From contig JAYTWR010000014.1 of the NCBI GenBank assembly GCA_043743335.1, forward strand, positions 1 to 34,445: a stretch of 34,445 nucleotides of DNA. Reading direction: 5' to 3'. The stretch's first letter is position 1. Each line of letters opens with the position of its first letter. The notes below the pieces were generated by a model. The model had not been told where the DNA came from. It worked only from the letters and a program-made list of their open reading frames with translations, and ran no database searches. This DNA is from UBA5216 sp043743335. GTDB taxonomy: Bacteria > Pseudomonadota > Gammaproteobacteria > Burkholderiales > SG8-41. The translations under genes and the position numbers were made by a program. Of this stretch, positions 7,425 through 15,050 are shown piece after piece.

Positions 7425-8615
7425 ATGCCCCTGTTGCTCAATAACCGCGAAGTCGCCGCTGCCATGCACGCGGGTGAGTACGTGGAAACCATGGAAGAAG
7501 CCTTTCGTGAGCAGGGGGCGGGGCGCGCGGTGAATTCGTTGCGCGTGGATACCAGTGTGCCGCTGGCGGGGTACACGCCGGGCTTGAAGCACCGCACTGA
7601 CGCACGCATCGCAGCGCTGCCGCTGGATGCGGACCCGGTTTACGCACCGGCAACTATGGCCGCAGCCAAAGCCATGGATGACACGGTGTACCGTCTCAAA
7701 ACCATCACAGGCGGCTACCCGGCGTGCGGCATGATGGCGGTGCGCATTTCCACGCATTTTGATACACAACCCGAAATCGCGGGCATGTTGCGTCGGGTGA
7801 AACTGCCGCTCGCGCCGGGCTGGCAATTCATGAGCATGGTGGTGTTGCTGTCGCTGGAAACCGGTGAAGTGCTGGGCATGCTGCCGGATTCGCACATCCA
7901 GAAAATGCGCGTCGGCGGCACTACCGCGCTGGGTGTGAAGCTGTTGGCACAGCCGGGGGTGGCGTGCGCAGGGGTGCTCGGCAGCGGCGCGCAGGCTGAG
8001 GCTGCGCTGGAATGCACCGCCACGGTGGCACCGCTAAAGCGCGTCAAAATTTACAGCCCCACGCGCGAGAATCGCGAACGCTACGCAAGCACCATGAGCG
8101 AGCGTTTAGGCATCACGGTCATCGCCGTCGATACGCCACAACAGGTGTTCGACGACGCGGGCATAGTGCTGGCCGCCACCAGTTCGTACGAGCCGGTCTA
8201 CAAGCGCGAGTGGCTGCAACCCGGCATGCACTTGGGGATAGGCACGCTGCTGGAAGACGACGCGCTGACATTCGCCGCCAGTCGCGCAGTGGTCGTGAGC
8301 ATCAAGCCCTTCGGCGGCAATCGTGATTTTGTACAGAATTATGTGGCTGGCGAAAAGCGCGCACCGACCTTCGGCCAGTTGATTAACCGCAAGGCCGGCG
8401 AGTTCGATTGGGATGCGATGATCGAGCTGGGTGATTTGCTCAATGGCCGCGCGGTTGGACGCGAAAGCACCGGCGAAATCACGCATCACATCAACAACAA
8501 CGGCTGCGGCATGCAGTTCGCCGCCGCGGGTGCGCGCATACTCGCCAACGCGCGGCGCATGGGGCTGGGCGTTGAGTTGTCCGGCGATTATTTTCTACAA
8601 AAGGAACACACTTGA
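7425..8615 (+). CDS. Ornithine cyclodeaminase / mu-crystallin family oxidoreductase
   Basis: A 396-residue NAD(P)-binding protein, longer than the usual 310-350 for the family. The fold is shown by KMRVGGTTALGVKLLA (about 160-175) and the dinucleotide site GVLGSGAQAEAALE, with GxGxxA at 186-191. Where true ornithine cyclodeaminases carry a conserved GGDCPGKTE-type loop with the catalytic Asp, this protein reads GIGTLLEDDAL, so it is probably not an ornithine cyclodeaminase. It more likely reduces an imine or keto acid, as other family members do. The start at ATG 7425 has no strong Shine-Dalgarno. It is followed by a Bug gene in the same direction, consistent with uptake and processing of one compound. 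Confidence 0.82.
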   Translation: MPLLLNNREVAAAMHAGEYVETMEEAFREQGAGRAVNSLRVDTSVPLAGYTPGLKHRTDARIAALPLDADPVYAPATMAAAKAMDDTVYRLKTITGGYPACGMMAVRISTHFDTQPEIAGMLRRVKLPLAPGWQFMSMVVLLSLETGEVLGMLPDSHIQKMRVGGTTALGVKLLAQPGVACAGVLGSGAQAEAALECTATVAPLKRVKIYSPTRENRERYASTMSERLGITVIAVDTPQQVFDDAGIVLAATSSYEPVYKREWLQPGMHLGIGTLLEDDALTFAASRAVVVSIKPFGGNRDFVQNYVAGEKRAPTFGQLINRKAGEFDWDAMIELGDLLNGRAVGRESTGEITHHINNNGCGMQFAAAGARILANARRMGLGVELSGDYFLQKEHT

Positions 8616-8656
8616 TGCCGTTAGCGGTTTGCAGGATGTGATCAATGGAGCCAACG

Positions 8657-9622
8657 ATGCGCGCTAGCGCAAAATTTTACGCGACGGTATTTTTGACCGC
8701 CTGCACATTGAACGCTGGCGCACAAACCTGGCCCGCCAAAGCCGTGCGCATCGTCGTGCCGTTCCCCGCGGGCGGCGGGGTGGACGCCACAGCGCGTATC
8801 GTCGGGCAAAAGCTGGCGCAGCAATTCAACCAAACCGTCACCATCGACAATCGCCCAGGTGCCGCGGGCACCATCGGCGCAGATCATGTCGCAAAATCCG
8901 CGCCGGATGGCTACACGCTGCTGGTGGCGGGGCCAGGCGCGATTTCGGTGGCTACGCTGGTGTTTAGCCGTCTGCCGTACCTGCCCGCGCGCGATCTCGC
9001 ACCGGTGAGCATGCTGGTCACCATGCCGTATATTTTGGTGACGCATCCGTCGATTCCGGCGAAAAACGCCAAAGAATTGATTGCGCTGGCTCGCGCTAAT
9101 CCGGGCAAGTTGAATATGGCTTCCGGCGGTGCTGGCACGGGCCAGCATCTTGCTGGCGAGCAATTCAAATTAATGTCTAAAATCAATATGTTACACATAC
9201 CCTACAAGGGTACGGCCCCGGCCATCGCCGACATCATGGGCGGGCACGCCGATCTCACCTTTTCCGACCCTTCGGTGTTGCCGCAATTAACCGGCGGCAA
9301 GCTCAAAGCCATCGGCGTCTCCGGCAAGGTGCGCTATGAGCCGCTGCCCGCCGTGCCGGTGATCGCCGACAGCGGTTTGCCCGGCTATGACGCGATAAAT
9401 TGGTATCCGTTAATGGCACCGGCAGCCACGCCGCGCGAGGTGATTACCCGGCTGAATGGCGAAGTCCTCAAGGCGTTGGGTGACACGAATGTGCGCGAGC
9501 GGCTGGTCGGCCAAGGGCTGATTCCGTCGGGCGGCACGCCCGAGCAACTGGCCCAGTTTATTCGTGATGACACCCGGCGTTGGGAGCCGGTGATCGCCGC
9601 CACCGGCGTGAAGCTCGACTGA
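8657..9622 (+). CDS. Bug-family (TctC-like) substrate-binding protein
   Basis: A 321-residue exported binding protein. The signal peptide ends at LNAGAQ. The family core follows: VRIVVPFPAGGGVDATARI, then VTIDNRPGAAGTIGADHVA and DGYTLLVAGPG. The later LNMASGGAGTGQHLAGE and IPYKGTAPAIADIMGGH segments are classic Bug signatures. ATG 8657 was chosen because GGAG at 8647-8650 lies 6 nt upstream and the signal peptide begins there; the ATG at 8645 overlaps that ribosome-binding site. It lies 41 nt after the cyclodeaminase-family gene, so they are likely one transcript. No membrane components of the transporter are nearby. Confidence 0.92.
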   Translation: MRASAKFYATVFLTACTLNAGAQTWPAKAVRIVVPFPAGGGVDATARIVGQKLAQQFNQTVTIDNRPGAAGTIGADHVAKSAPDGYTLLVAGPGAISVATLVFSRLPYLPARDLAPVSMLVTMPYILVTHPSIPAKNAKELIALARANPGKLNMASGGAGTGQHLAGEQFKLMSKINMLHIPYKGTAPAIADIMGGHADLTFSDPSVLPQLTGGKLKAIGVSGKVRYEPLPAVPVIADSGLPGYDAINWYPLMAPAATPREVITRLNGEVLKALGDTNVRERLVGQGLIPSGGTPEQLAQFIRDDTRRWEPVIAATGVKLD

Positions 9623-9784
9623 ATCCTCGCAGCAACCCGCCCGTTTCGCACTGTGGTCAGCGTGGGCGGCGTGGGCGGCGGGGCCGCGTCGCCCGCACGC
9701 GGCCATGGGTACGGGTGTTGCCTGACTCCGGGCATGCGGGTAACCTTAGCGTCCCCCATCAATCTTTTTAACCGGGAGTTCTAC

Positions 9785-10243
9785 ATGTCCGTACAAGTTG
9801 GCGCAGCCGCGCCAGATTTCACGCTCGCATCGCACACCGGCACTACGGTGTCGCTGGCGAGCTTTAAAGGTCGCAAGACCGTCGTCGCGTTTATGCCCTT
9901 TGCCTTTACCGGCGGATGAAAAAATCAAGTATCCGGGTTCCGTGAGAACTACGACGCATTCAAGAATCAAAACGTTGAAATCCTGCAAATCAGCGCTGAC
10001 ACTGTGCCCAGCCTCAAGGCTTGGGTCGAGCAACTGGGCGGCATGCCGTACCCGTTGTTGTCAGATTATTGGCCGCACGCCGCAGTTGGCAAGGCATACG
10101 GCATCTTCAATGATGAAAAGGGCTTCGACAAGCGCGCAGCCTACGTCATCGACGCACAAGGCATCGTGCGTTTCGCCAAAGTGTATGAACCCGGCACCAT
10201 TCCGGAAAGTAAGGAACTGCTGGACGCACTGAGTAAGTGCTAA
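9785..10243 (+). CDS. Peroxiredoxin, probable selenoprotein (in-frame TGA = Sec45)
   Basis: A 152-residue thioredoxin-fold peroxidase of the AhpC/TSA (Bcp/AhpE-like) type that would reduce peroxides in the cytoplasm. The frame is open from ATG 9785 (GGGAG 6 nt upstream) to TAA 10243 except for one TGA at 9917-9919. That TGA is codon 45, in AFTGG-U-KNQ, exactly the T-x-x-C position of the peroxidatic cysteine (Cys45 in E. coli Bcp). The 108 codons after it keep family sequence without frameshift (VEILQISADTVPSLKAW, YPLLSDYWPHAAVGKAYGI). A SECIS-like hairpin follows the TGA. The usual second cysteine five residues on is Ser50; the only cysteine in the protein is the last residue. The alternative is a nonsense mutation of a Cys codon in a decaying gene. 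Sec use requires selA, selB, selC and selD elsewhere; none is in this window. Confidence 0.8.
9917..9953 (+). promoter_or_regulatory. UGA codon with bacterial SECIS-like hairpin
   Basis: Downstream of the TGA (9917-9919) the mRNA can fold GTTC (9937-9940) with GAAC (9946-9949). The stem extends by the G9936-U9950 wobble and, past bulged A9951, by G9935-C9952 and C9934-G9953. The five-base apical loop is CGUGA (9941-9945), with G as its second base. The loop begins 21 nt after the UGA. This fits the known bacterial SECIS model: a short upper stem, a G among the first two loop bases, and a UGA-to-loop distance of roughly 16-37 nt. SelB binding is inferred, not shown. Confidence 0.65.
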
Positions 10244-10244
10244 G

Positions 10245-10305
10245 GCAGTAGCGTGCAGTAGCGTCATTGGGGCTGGCCACGCTTGAGCTTTTGGCAAGCG
10301 CGGCT
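10245..10305 (+). repeat. Short tandem duplication and hairpin downstream of peroxiredoxin
   Basis: GCAGTAGCGT is repeated in tandem (10245-10254, 10255-10264) just after the stop codon. A 10-bp hairpin with one A-C mismatch pairs 10275-10285 with 10295-10305 around a 9-nt loop. No U-tract follows, so it is not a standard intrinsic terminator; it may stabilise the mRNA 3' end. The rest of 10306-10440 holds no recognised gene. Confidence 0.4.
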
Positions 10306-10440
10306 GGCCTGATCGCGGTACTTCGCACCTCGCAGCAACCCATACCGAACAGAACGCAGCAAAGCACGCACGCACCGGGCAACGGCCTTGGCAGTGGTTG
10401 ATCCTGCAAATTCTTGCGGTAATGCATCATTGCACCTCAG

Positions 10441-10467
10441 AAATAATTCAATAAAAACAATTACTTA
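10441..10467 (+). repeat. Recurrent AT-rich border motif, copy 2 (one mismatch)
   Basis: Core AAACAATTACTTA at 10455-10467 differs from WATCAANNNNTTR at one base and keeps the upstream A-rich tract. It ends 4 nt before the start codon of the SRPBCC gene. Confidence 0.4.
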
Positions 10468-10471
10468 GATA

Positions 10472-10945
10472 ATGATATCCCTAGACGAACGAATCGACGT
10501 TCCCTCCTCGGTGCCGACAGTGTGGGCTATCCTGTCTGACCCGCATGCGGTGGTGGAATGCGTAGACGGTGCGGAGTTGGGCGACCAGCACGAAGACGGT
10601 TCATTCGACGCCAAGATGGGCGTGAAATTCGGCCCCGCGAAAGTCGCGTTTGCCGCGAATGTGGCGTTGAATATGGACGAAGCCGCCAAATCCGGTAGCG
10701 TGGTGGCGAAAGGCAAAGACCGCATCAGCGGCACCAAATTTAATACCACCATGAATTTCAAGGTGGAGGGGCAAGACACGTCGGCGGACGCCCCCAAGAG
10801 CGTGATCCTCATTAAGGCGGACTGCGAGATCACTGGCCGGCTGTCGTCGCTGATTGAATCCGGCGCGCAATTGGTGATTAAACGCATGACCGCGAGTTTT
10901 GCGCAGAAACTGGCCGAGCGCTGCGGCGGAGTGAAAGCAGCGTGA
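10472..10945 (+). CDS. SRPBCC / CoxG-like (CO dehydrogenase subunit G family) protein
   Basis: A 157-residue protein of the CoxG branch of the SRPBCC (START-like) fold, which has a large hydrophobic pocket. The N-terminal IDVPSSVPTVWAILSDPHAV followed by VECVDGAEL matches the CoxG pattern. Classical CoxG helps anchor carbon monoxide dehydrogenase to the membrane, but no cox or molybdenum hydroxylase genes are near, so the name describes family only. The start is ATG 10472; an AT-rich motif occupies the place of a Shine-Dalgarno. It is followed after 82 nt by the thiamine-diphosphate enzyme in the same direction. A role in ligand binding for that pathway is a guess. Confidence 0.75.
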   Translation: MISLDERIDVPSSVPTVWAILSDPHAVVECVDGAELGDQHEDGSFDAKMGVKFGPAKVAFAANVALNMDEAAKSGSVVAKGKDRISGTKFNTTMNFKVEGQDTSADAPKSVILIKADCEITGRLSSLIESGAQLVIKRMTASFAQKLAERCGGVKAA

Positions 10946-11027
10946 ACAGTGAAAATGTTGCATAGGGACTGAATAGAGACGAAAACGGATTGTGAGATGT
11001 AAGACGACTTAACTTGGGAGCGTAAAC

Positions 11028-12677
11028 ATGAAGGTGTACGAAAGACTATCTCTGGCATTCAAGGCCGAAGGCACCACCAACGTATTCGGCATGATGGGCG
11101 ACGGCAATATGTACTGGCAGTACGCCAATCACAAAAACGGCATCAAAATGCACGAAGTGCGCCATGAGGGCGTGGGCCTCGGCATGGCCGACGGCTGGGC
11201 GCGCGCCACGCGTAACCCCGGCGTGTGCACCGCCACCTGCGGCCCCGGCACCACGCAATTGGCCACTGCATTCGTCACCGCCGCGCGCGCGTCATCGCCG
11301 GTCGTCGCCTTCTGCGGCGAATTCCCCACCAGCGACGACGAATACACGCAGGCGCTTGACCAATCCGCCTTCGCCCACGGCTGCGAAGCCGCGTTCGTGC
11401 GCATGGGCACCGCCGAAGACGCCGACGAAGCCGTGCGCAAGGCGTTCTACATCGCGCGCACGCAATCGCGTCCGGTGCTGCTGTCGGTGCCGATGGATTT
11501 GCAGCAAAAAACCTGGGATGACGATGATCCCTATGTGCCGTCTACCGCCATTATCCCCAAGCGTACGGTAACGCCGCACCAAGACTCAATCGCGCAAGCC
11601 GCCGATATGCTGTCCAAGGCCAAGCGGCCCGTGATCGTGGTCGGACGCGGCGCGCAGTGGTCGGGCGCAGGCGACGCGATTCGCCAGTTGGCGCAACGCA
11701 CCGGCGCGCTGATCGCCACCACGCTGCAGGCCAAAAACTGGCTGGGTGATGACGAGTACCACATCGGCATCTCCGGCACCTACGCCACCAAGACGGCGAT
11801 ACAGTTGCTGTCGGATTCTGATGTCGTGGTTGCCGTGGGCGCGAGCCTGAACCGCTACACCACACACGAAGGCTTGCTGTACCCGGAAGCCAAGTTCATC
11901 CACATCGACCCCAAGCAACACGTCATGCTGTCGCGTGGCAAAGGTGCTGATCTGTATGTGCAGTCCGACGGCAAAGCGGGCGTGGCCGCGCTTGATGCAG
12001 AACTCGCCAAGCGCAACTTCAAGCAAATAGGCTACCGCACCGGCGAAGTGAAAGAAAAACTCGCCAACGCGTGGGAAGACCGCACCGAGTACAAACTCGA
12101 CGAAGGCACGCTCGATCCGCGTCCGATGTGCTTTGAGCTCGACAACATGGTGCCCGACCACATCAGCCTGTTCGCCGGCAGCGGTTGCACGGCGGGCTTC
12201 ACCAACATCCTGTTCCGCAAGAGCCGCCCGATTGTGATGCCCGGCCACTTCTTCGGCTGTATCGGTCAGATGATGCCCGCAGCAGTCGGCTCCGTGATCG
12301 CCACCGGCATGAAGCCCGCCATCCTGATGGACGGCGACGCCAGTACCATGATGCACATCGGCGACTTCGACACCATGGTGCGTTACAACGTGCCGCTGTT
12401 GATCCTGTGCATGAACAACCAGTGCTTGGGCGCTGAGTACTACAAGCTCGACGCGCACCAAATGGAAGTGGAAACCTCCTGCATTCCGACCGCCGACTTG
12501 GGCGCGGTTGCACGCGCCTTCGGCGGCCGCGGCGCACTCTGCCGCACGATCGATGAAGTCAAAAAGAACGTGCAGGAATGGATGGCCAAACCCGGCCCCA
12601 TGCTGCTCGACGTGCGTGTGTCACGTAGTGTGGTGACGCTGCCGTATCGCCGTGTCCACTACGGCGAGGATGTATAA
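11028..12677 (+). CDS. Thiamine-diphosphate-dependent enzyme (acetolactate synthase / decarboxylase family)
   Basis: A 549-residue three-domain ThDP enzyme. The N-terminal pyrimidine-binding domain has GDGNMYW and the cofactor-activating Glu47 in RHEG, followed by CTATCGPGTTQ. The central domain has VIVVGRGAQWSGA. The C-terminal diphosphate-binding domain has the Mg/ThDP motif from MDGDAST (434-440) to the paired Asn463-Asn464. Length and order fit acetolactate synthase, benzoylformate decarboxylase and related enzymes; the substrate is not predictable. GGGAG (11016-11020) precedes ATG 11028. A strong terminator follows at 12717, closing the unit begun by the CoxG-like gene. No regulatory small subunit (ilvH) is next to it, which argues against a housekeeping biosynthetic role. 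Confidence 0.88.
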   Translation: MKVYERLSLAFKAEGTTNVFGMMGDGNMYWQYANHKNGIKMHEVRHEGVGLGMADGWARATRNPGVCTATCGPGTTQLATAFVTAARASSPVVAFCGEFPTSDDEYTQALDQSAFAHGCEAAFVRMGTAEDADEAVRKAFYIARTQSRPVLLSVPMDLQQKTWDDDDPYVPSTAIIPKRTVTPHQDSIAQAADMLSKAKRPVIVVGRGAQWSGAGDAIRQLAQRTGALIATTLQAKNWLGDDEYHIGISGTYATKTAIQLLSDSDVVVAVGASLNRYTTHEGLLYPEAKFIHIDPKQHVMLSRGKGADLYVQSDGKAGVAALDAELAKRNFKQIGYRTGEVKEKLANAWEDRTEYKLDEGTLDPRPMCFELDNMVPDHISLFAGSGCTAGFTNILFRKSRPIVMPGHFFGCIGQMMPAAVGSVIATGMKPAILMDGDASTMMHIGDFDTMVRYNVPLLILCMNNQCLGAEYYKLDAHQMEVETSCIPTADLGAVARAFGGRGALCRTIDEVKKNVQEWMAKPGPMLLDVRVSRSVVTLPYRRVHYGEDV

Positions 12678-12702
12678 AATACTGTTTTAAATCAAGCAGT
12701 TG
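12675..12702 (+). repeat. Recurrent AT-rich border motif, copy 3
   Basis: Core AATCAAGCAGTTG at 12690-12702, matching WATCAANNNNTTR, lies directly after the stop codon of the ThDP enzyme. Its left flank TAAAATACTGTTT resembles that of copy 4. Confidence 0.5.
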
Positions 12703-12716
12703 CTTTGTATCGTCTA

Positions 12717-12749
12717 AGCCTCACGGGATACCCCTGTGAGGCTTTTTTT
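12717..12749 (+). terminator. Intrinsic terminator after the ThDP enzyme
   Basis: AGCCTCAC (12717-12724) pairs perfectly with GTGAGGCT (12736-12743). An inner GGG/CCC pairing (12725-12727 with 12732-12734) extends the hairpin. Seven T (12743-12749) follow. The opposite strand lacks a U-tract, so it ends plus-strand transcription only and shields convergent ffh. Confidence 0.9.
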
Positions 12750-12802
12750 ATGGGGGATCTACAAGCCGTTACCCTAGCCACTGATGACACGCCGGATTAT
12801 AC

Positions 12803-14155
12803 CTACCGCAACCCCGGTATCCGCCCCTTCAATCCGCGCATCATTTTCTGCATCCCGCCCTTCGCCATCATTTTCATCATCTTCTGCGTTTGCTCGAACT
12901 GATTGAGCAGGCGGTTGACTTCCTGCACGGTGACGCCGGCACCCGTGGCGATGCGGCGTTTGCGTGAGGCTTTGATGAGATCCGGGTAGGTGCGTTCTTT
13001 CGGCGTCATGGAATTGATGATGCCTTCGATGCGACTAATGGATTTGTCGTCCACTTGCGGCGCGCCTTGCGCTACCTGCGCCAGATTGCCAGGCAATTTG
13101 TCCATCAGCGCGGATACGCCGCCCATTTTTTTCATCTGGATAATCTGTTGTTTGAAATCTTCCAGATCAAAACCTTTGCCGGACTTGAATTTCTTCGCAA
13201 GCTTTTCGGCATCGGCAATATCGACCGTTTTCTGCACATCCTCGATCAGCGACAGCACATCGCCCATGCCCAAAATGCGCGAGGCCATGCGGTCGGGGTG
13301 GAAGGCTTCCAGCCCGGTGAGCTTTTCGCCCACGCCCGCAAACTTGATCGGCTTGCCGGTGACGTGCCGCACCGACAACGCCGCACCGCCGCGCGCATCA
13401 CCATCCAGTTTGGTGAGCACGATGCCGGTGAGCGGCAGCGCTTCGGAAAACGTCTTGGCCACGTTGACCGCATCTTGCCCCTGCATCGAGTCCACCACGA
13501 ACAGCGTTTCAATGGGCGTCAACGCCGAATGCAACGCTTTGATTTCATTCATCATTTGTTCGTCGATGGCGAGGCGGCCCGCGGTATCGACGATCAGTAC
13601 ATCGTGGTAATGCTTGCGCGCGTAATCCATCGCCGCGTTGGCGATGTCCACCGGCTTTTGCTCGATGCTTGACGGAAAAAAATCCGCGCCGATTTGTGTG
13701 GCCACGGTTTTTAACTGCTCAATCGCCGCCGGGCGATACACGTCGCAGCTCACCAGCAGCACTTTTTTCTTGCGGTTCTCGGCCAGCCATTTGGCGAGCT
13801 TGCCGCTGGTAGTGGTTTTGCCGGAGCCTTGCAGGCCAGCCATCAAAATCACCGCAGGCGGCGTGGTGTTGAGATTGAGATCGTCGTTCTTTTCGCCCAT
13901 CAGCGCGATCAGTTCGCGATGCACCACGCCCACCACCGCCTGCCCCGGTGTGAGGCTGCCCATCACTTCTTGCCCCAACGCTTTTTCGCGCACGCGCGCG
14001 ATAAAGTCGCGCACCACCGGCAACGCGACGTCGGCTTCCAGCAGTGCCATGCGCACTTCGCGCAGCGCTTCACCGATGTTGTCTTCTGTAATGCGCGCTT
14101 CACCGCGCAACGTTTTGATTACTTGGGACAGGCGTCCCGTCAGATTGTCGAACAT
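12803..14155 (-). CDS. ffh: Signal recognition particle protein Ffh (SRP54)
   Basis: A 450-residue GTPase that binds 4.5S RNA and the signal sequences of nascent inner-membrane proteins, and delivers ribosomes to FtsY. The N domain is helical (MFDNLTGRLSQVIKTLRG). The G domain has the P-loop GLQGSGKTT at 107-115, DTAGR, and TKLDGDARGG. The methionine-rich M domain forms the C-terminus (MKMMAKGGMQKMMRGLKGR). Length is normal and all GTPase motifs are present. It is divergent from the ccsA-like gene with 35 nt between starts, an order common in Proteobacteria. Housekeeping and essential in most bacteria. Confidence 0.98.
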   Translation of the reverse strand: MFDNLTGRLSQVIKTLRGEARITEDNIGEALREVRMALLEADVALPVVRDFIARVREKALGQEVMGSLTPGQAVVGVVHRELIALMGEKNDDLNLNTTPPAVILMAGLQGSGKTTTSGKLAKWLAENRKKKVLLVSCDVYRPAAIEQLKTVATQIGADFFPSSIEQKPVDIANAAMDYARKHYHDVLIVDTAGRLAIDEQMMNEIKALHSALTPIETLFVVDSMQGQDAVNVAKTFSEALPLTGIVLTKLDGDARGGAALSVRHVTGKPIKFAGVGEKLTGLEAFHPDRMASRILGMGDVLSLIEDVQKTVDIADAEKLAKKFKSGKGFDLEDFKQQIIQMKKMGGVSALMDKLPGNLAQVAQGAPQVDDKSISRIEGIINSMTPKERTYPDLIKASRKRRIATGAGVTVQEVNRLLNQFEQTQKMMKMMAKGGMQKMMRGLKGRIPGLR

Positions 14156-14190
14156 GGTTGGCTGCTACTCGGTTGGTGTAGACTCGAAAT

Positions 14191-15012
14191 ATGCCACTCA
14201 TTTTACCGCATCTGGTTTGCGCAACCCTCTATGCCGCGCTGGCGTTTTACTTCTGGCGCAGGCATTGGTCGGGGGCTGTCGAAAGCAGCGCGCCCGCCAG
14301 CCGTGGCGTTGAACATGCGGCACTGCTCGCGCCGTTTGCGCTGCATACGGTTTTACTCGGCGGAACGCTGTTCGACAGCGCGGGCATGTACTTGGGCGTG
14401 GGCAACGCGCTGTCGCTGATTTTGTGGCTGACGGTGTTGATTTACGGCTTGGGCAGCCTGTATTACCGGCTCGATGGCTTACACGCACTGGTGTTGCCCG
14501 CAGCGGCGATTGCCGTGATGTTGCCGGTGGTGTTTCCGGCAGCGCATACGCTGGCGAACACGGAAACGCTGGCGTTCAAGGCCCACTTGTTGATTGCGAT
14601 GCTGGCGTACAGCCTGTTTACTATCGCGTCGCTGCATGTGCTGCTGATGGCGATTATCGAACGGCGTCTGCACGCGGGCACCTTGCCGTCCGCACTACAA
14701 AACATGCCGCCGCTGCTGACGCTGGAAACGATGCTGTTTCGCATCATCGCGACGGGCTTTGTGTTGCTAACCCTTACCATCGCCAGCGGCGCGCTGTTTT
14801 CCGAAGAACTTTTCGGCAAACCGGCGCGCTTTAATCACAAAACAGTGTTCGGCGTGTTGTCGTGGCTGATTTTTGCAGCGCTGCTCGGCGGGCGCATGAT
14901 TTACGGCTGGCGCGGCCGCACTGCCGTGCGCTGGACGCTGGCCGGATTTCTCACACTGGTGCTGGCTTATATCGGCAGCAAGTTTGTGCTGGAAGTCATT
15001 TTGGGTCGCTAA
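14191..15012 (+). CDS. Cytochrome c assembly (CcsA/YpjD-like) integral membrane protein
   Basis: A 273-residue inner-membrane protein with about eight hydrophobic segments. It belongs to the CcsA/CcmC-type family that handles haem for cytochrome c maturation; the YpjD-like members next to ffh have a less certain role. Visible family segments are AHLLIAMLAYSLFTIASLHV and NHKTVFGVLSWLIFAALLGG, the latter with the conserved His near the last helices. The start is ATG 14191, with no strong Shine-Dalgarno. Divergent to ffh. An AT-rich border motif follows the stop. Confidence 0.85.
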   Translation: MPLILPHLVCATLYAALAFYFWRRHWSGAVESSAPASRGVEHAALLAPFALHTVLLGGTLFDSAGMYLGVGNALSLILWLTVLIYGLGSLYYRLDGLHALVLPAAAIAVMLPVVFPAAHTLANTETLAFKAHLLIAMLAYSLFTIASLHVLLMAIIERRLHAGTLPSALQNMPPLLTLETMLFRIIATGFVLLTLTIASGALFSEELFGKPARFNHKTVFGVLSWLIFAALLGGRMIYGWRGRTAVRWTLAGFLTLVLAYIGSKFVLEVILGR

Positions 15013-15038
15013 AATAACTGTTTAAAATCAAGTAGTTA
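15011..15038 (+). repeat. Recurrent AT-rich border motif, copy 4
   Basis: Core AATCAAGTAGTTA at 15026-15038 lies immediately after the ccsA-like stop codon. TAACT and AGTTA at its ends are inverted. Its left flank is nearly the same as that of copy 3. Confidence 0.5.
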
Positions 15039-15050
15039 TACATTAACTCG

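Noticed and set aside
9065..9082. IHF-consensus match in a Bug gene
   Set aside because: It encodes the conserved KELIALA segment of the family; the bare consensus also matches by chance elsewhere, for example near 9965.
9655..9685. GTGGGCGGC short repeats upstream of the peroxiredoxin
   Set aside because: Two partial copies in GC-rich spacer; too short and common to claim a function.
9785..10243. Peroxiredoxin as a frameshifted pseudogene
   Set aside because: The parts before and after the TGA are in the same frame, so there is no frameshift; the only interruption is the single TGA codon at the active site.
10146..10430. Minus-strand open frame between the peroxiredoxin and CoxG-like genes
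   Set aside because: It overlaps the peroxiredoxin 3' end, has no recognisable family sequence and a cysteine/arginine-rich shadow composition.
10472..10945. Carbon monoxide dehydrogenase operon
   Set aside because: Only a CoxG-like SRPBCC protein is found; no coxMSL or maturation genes are in the window.
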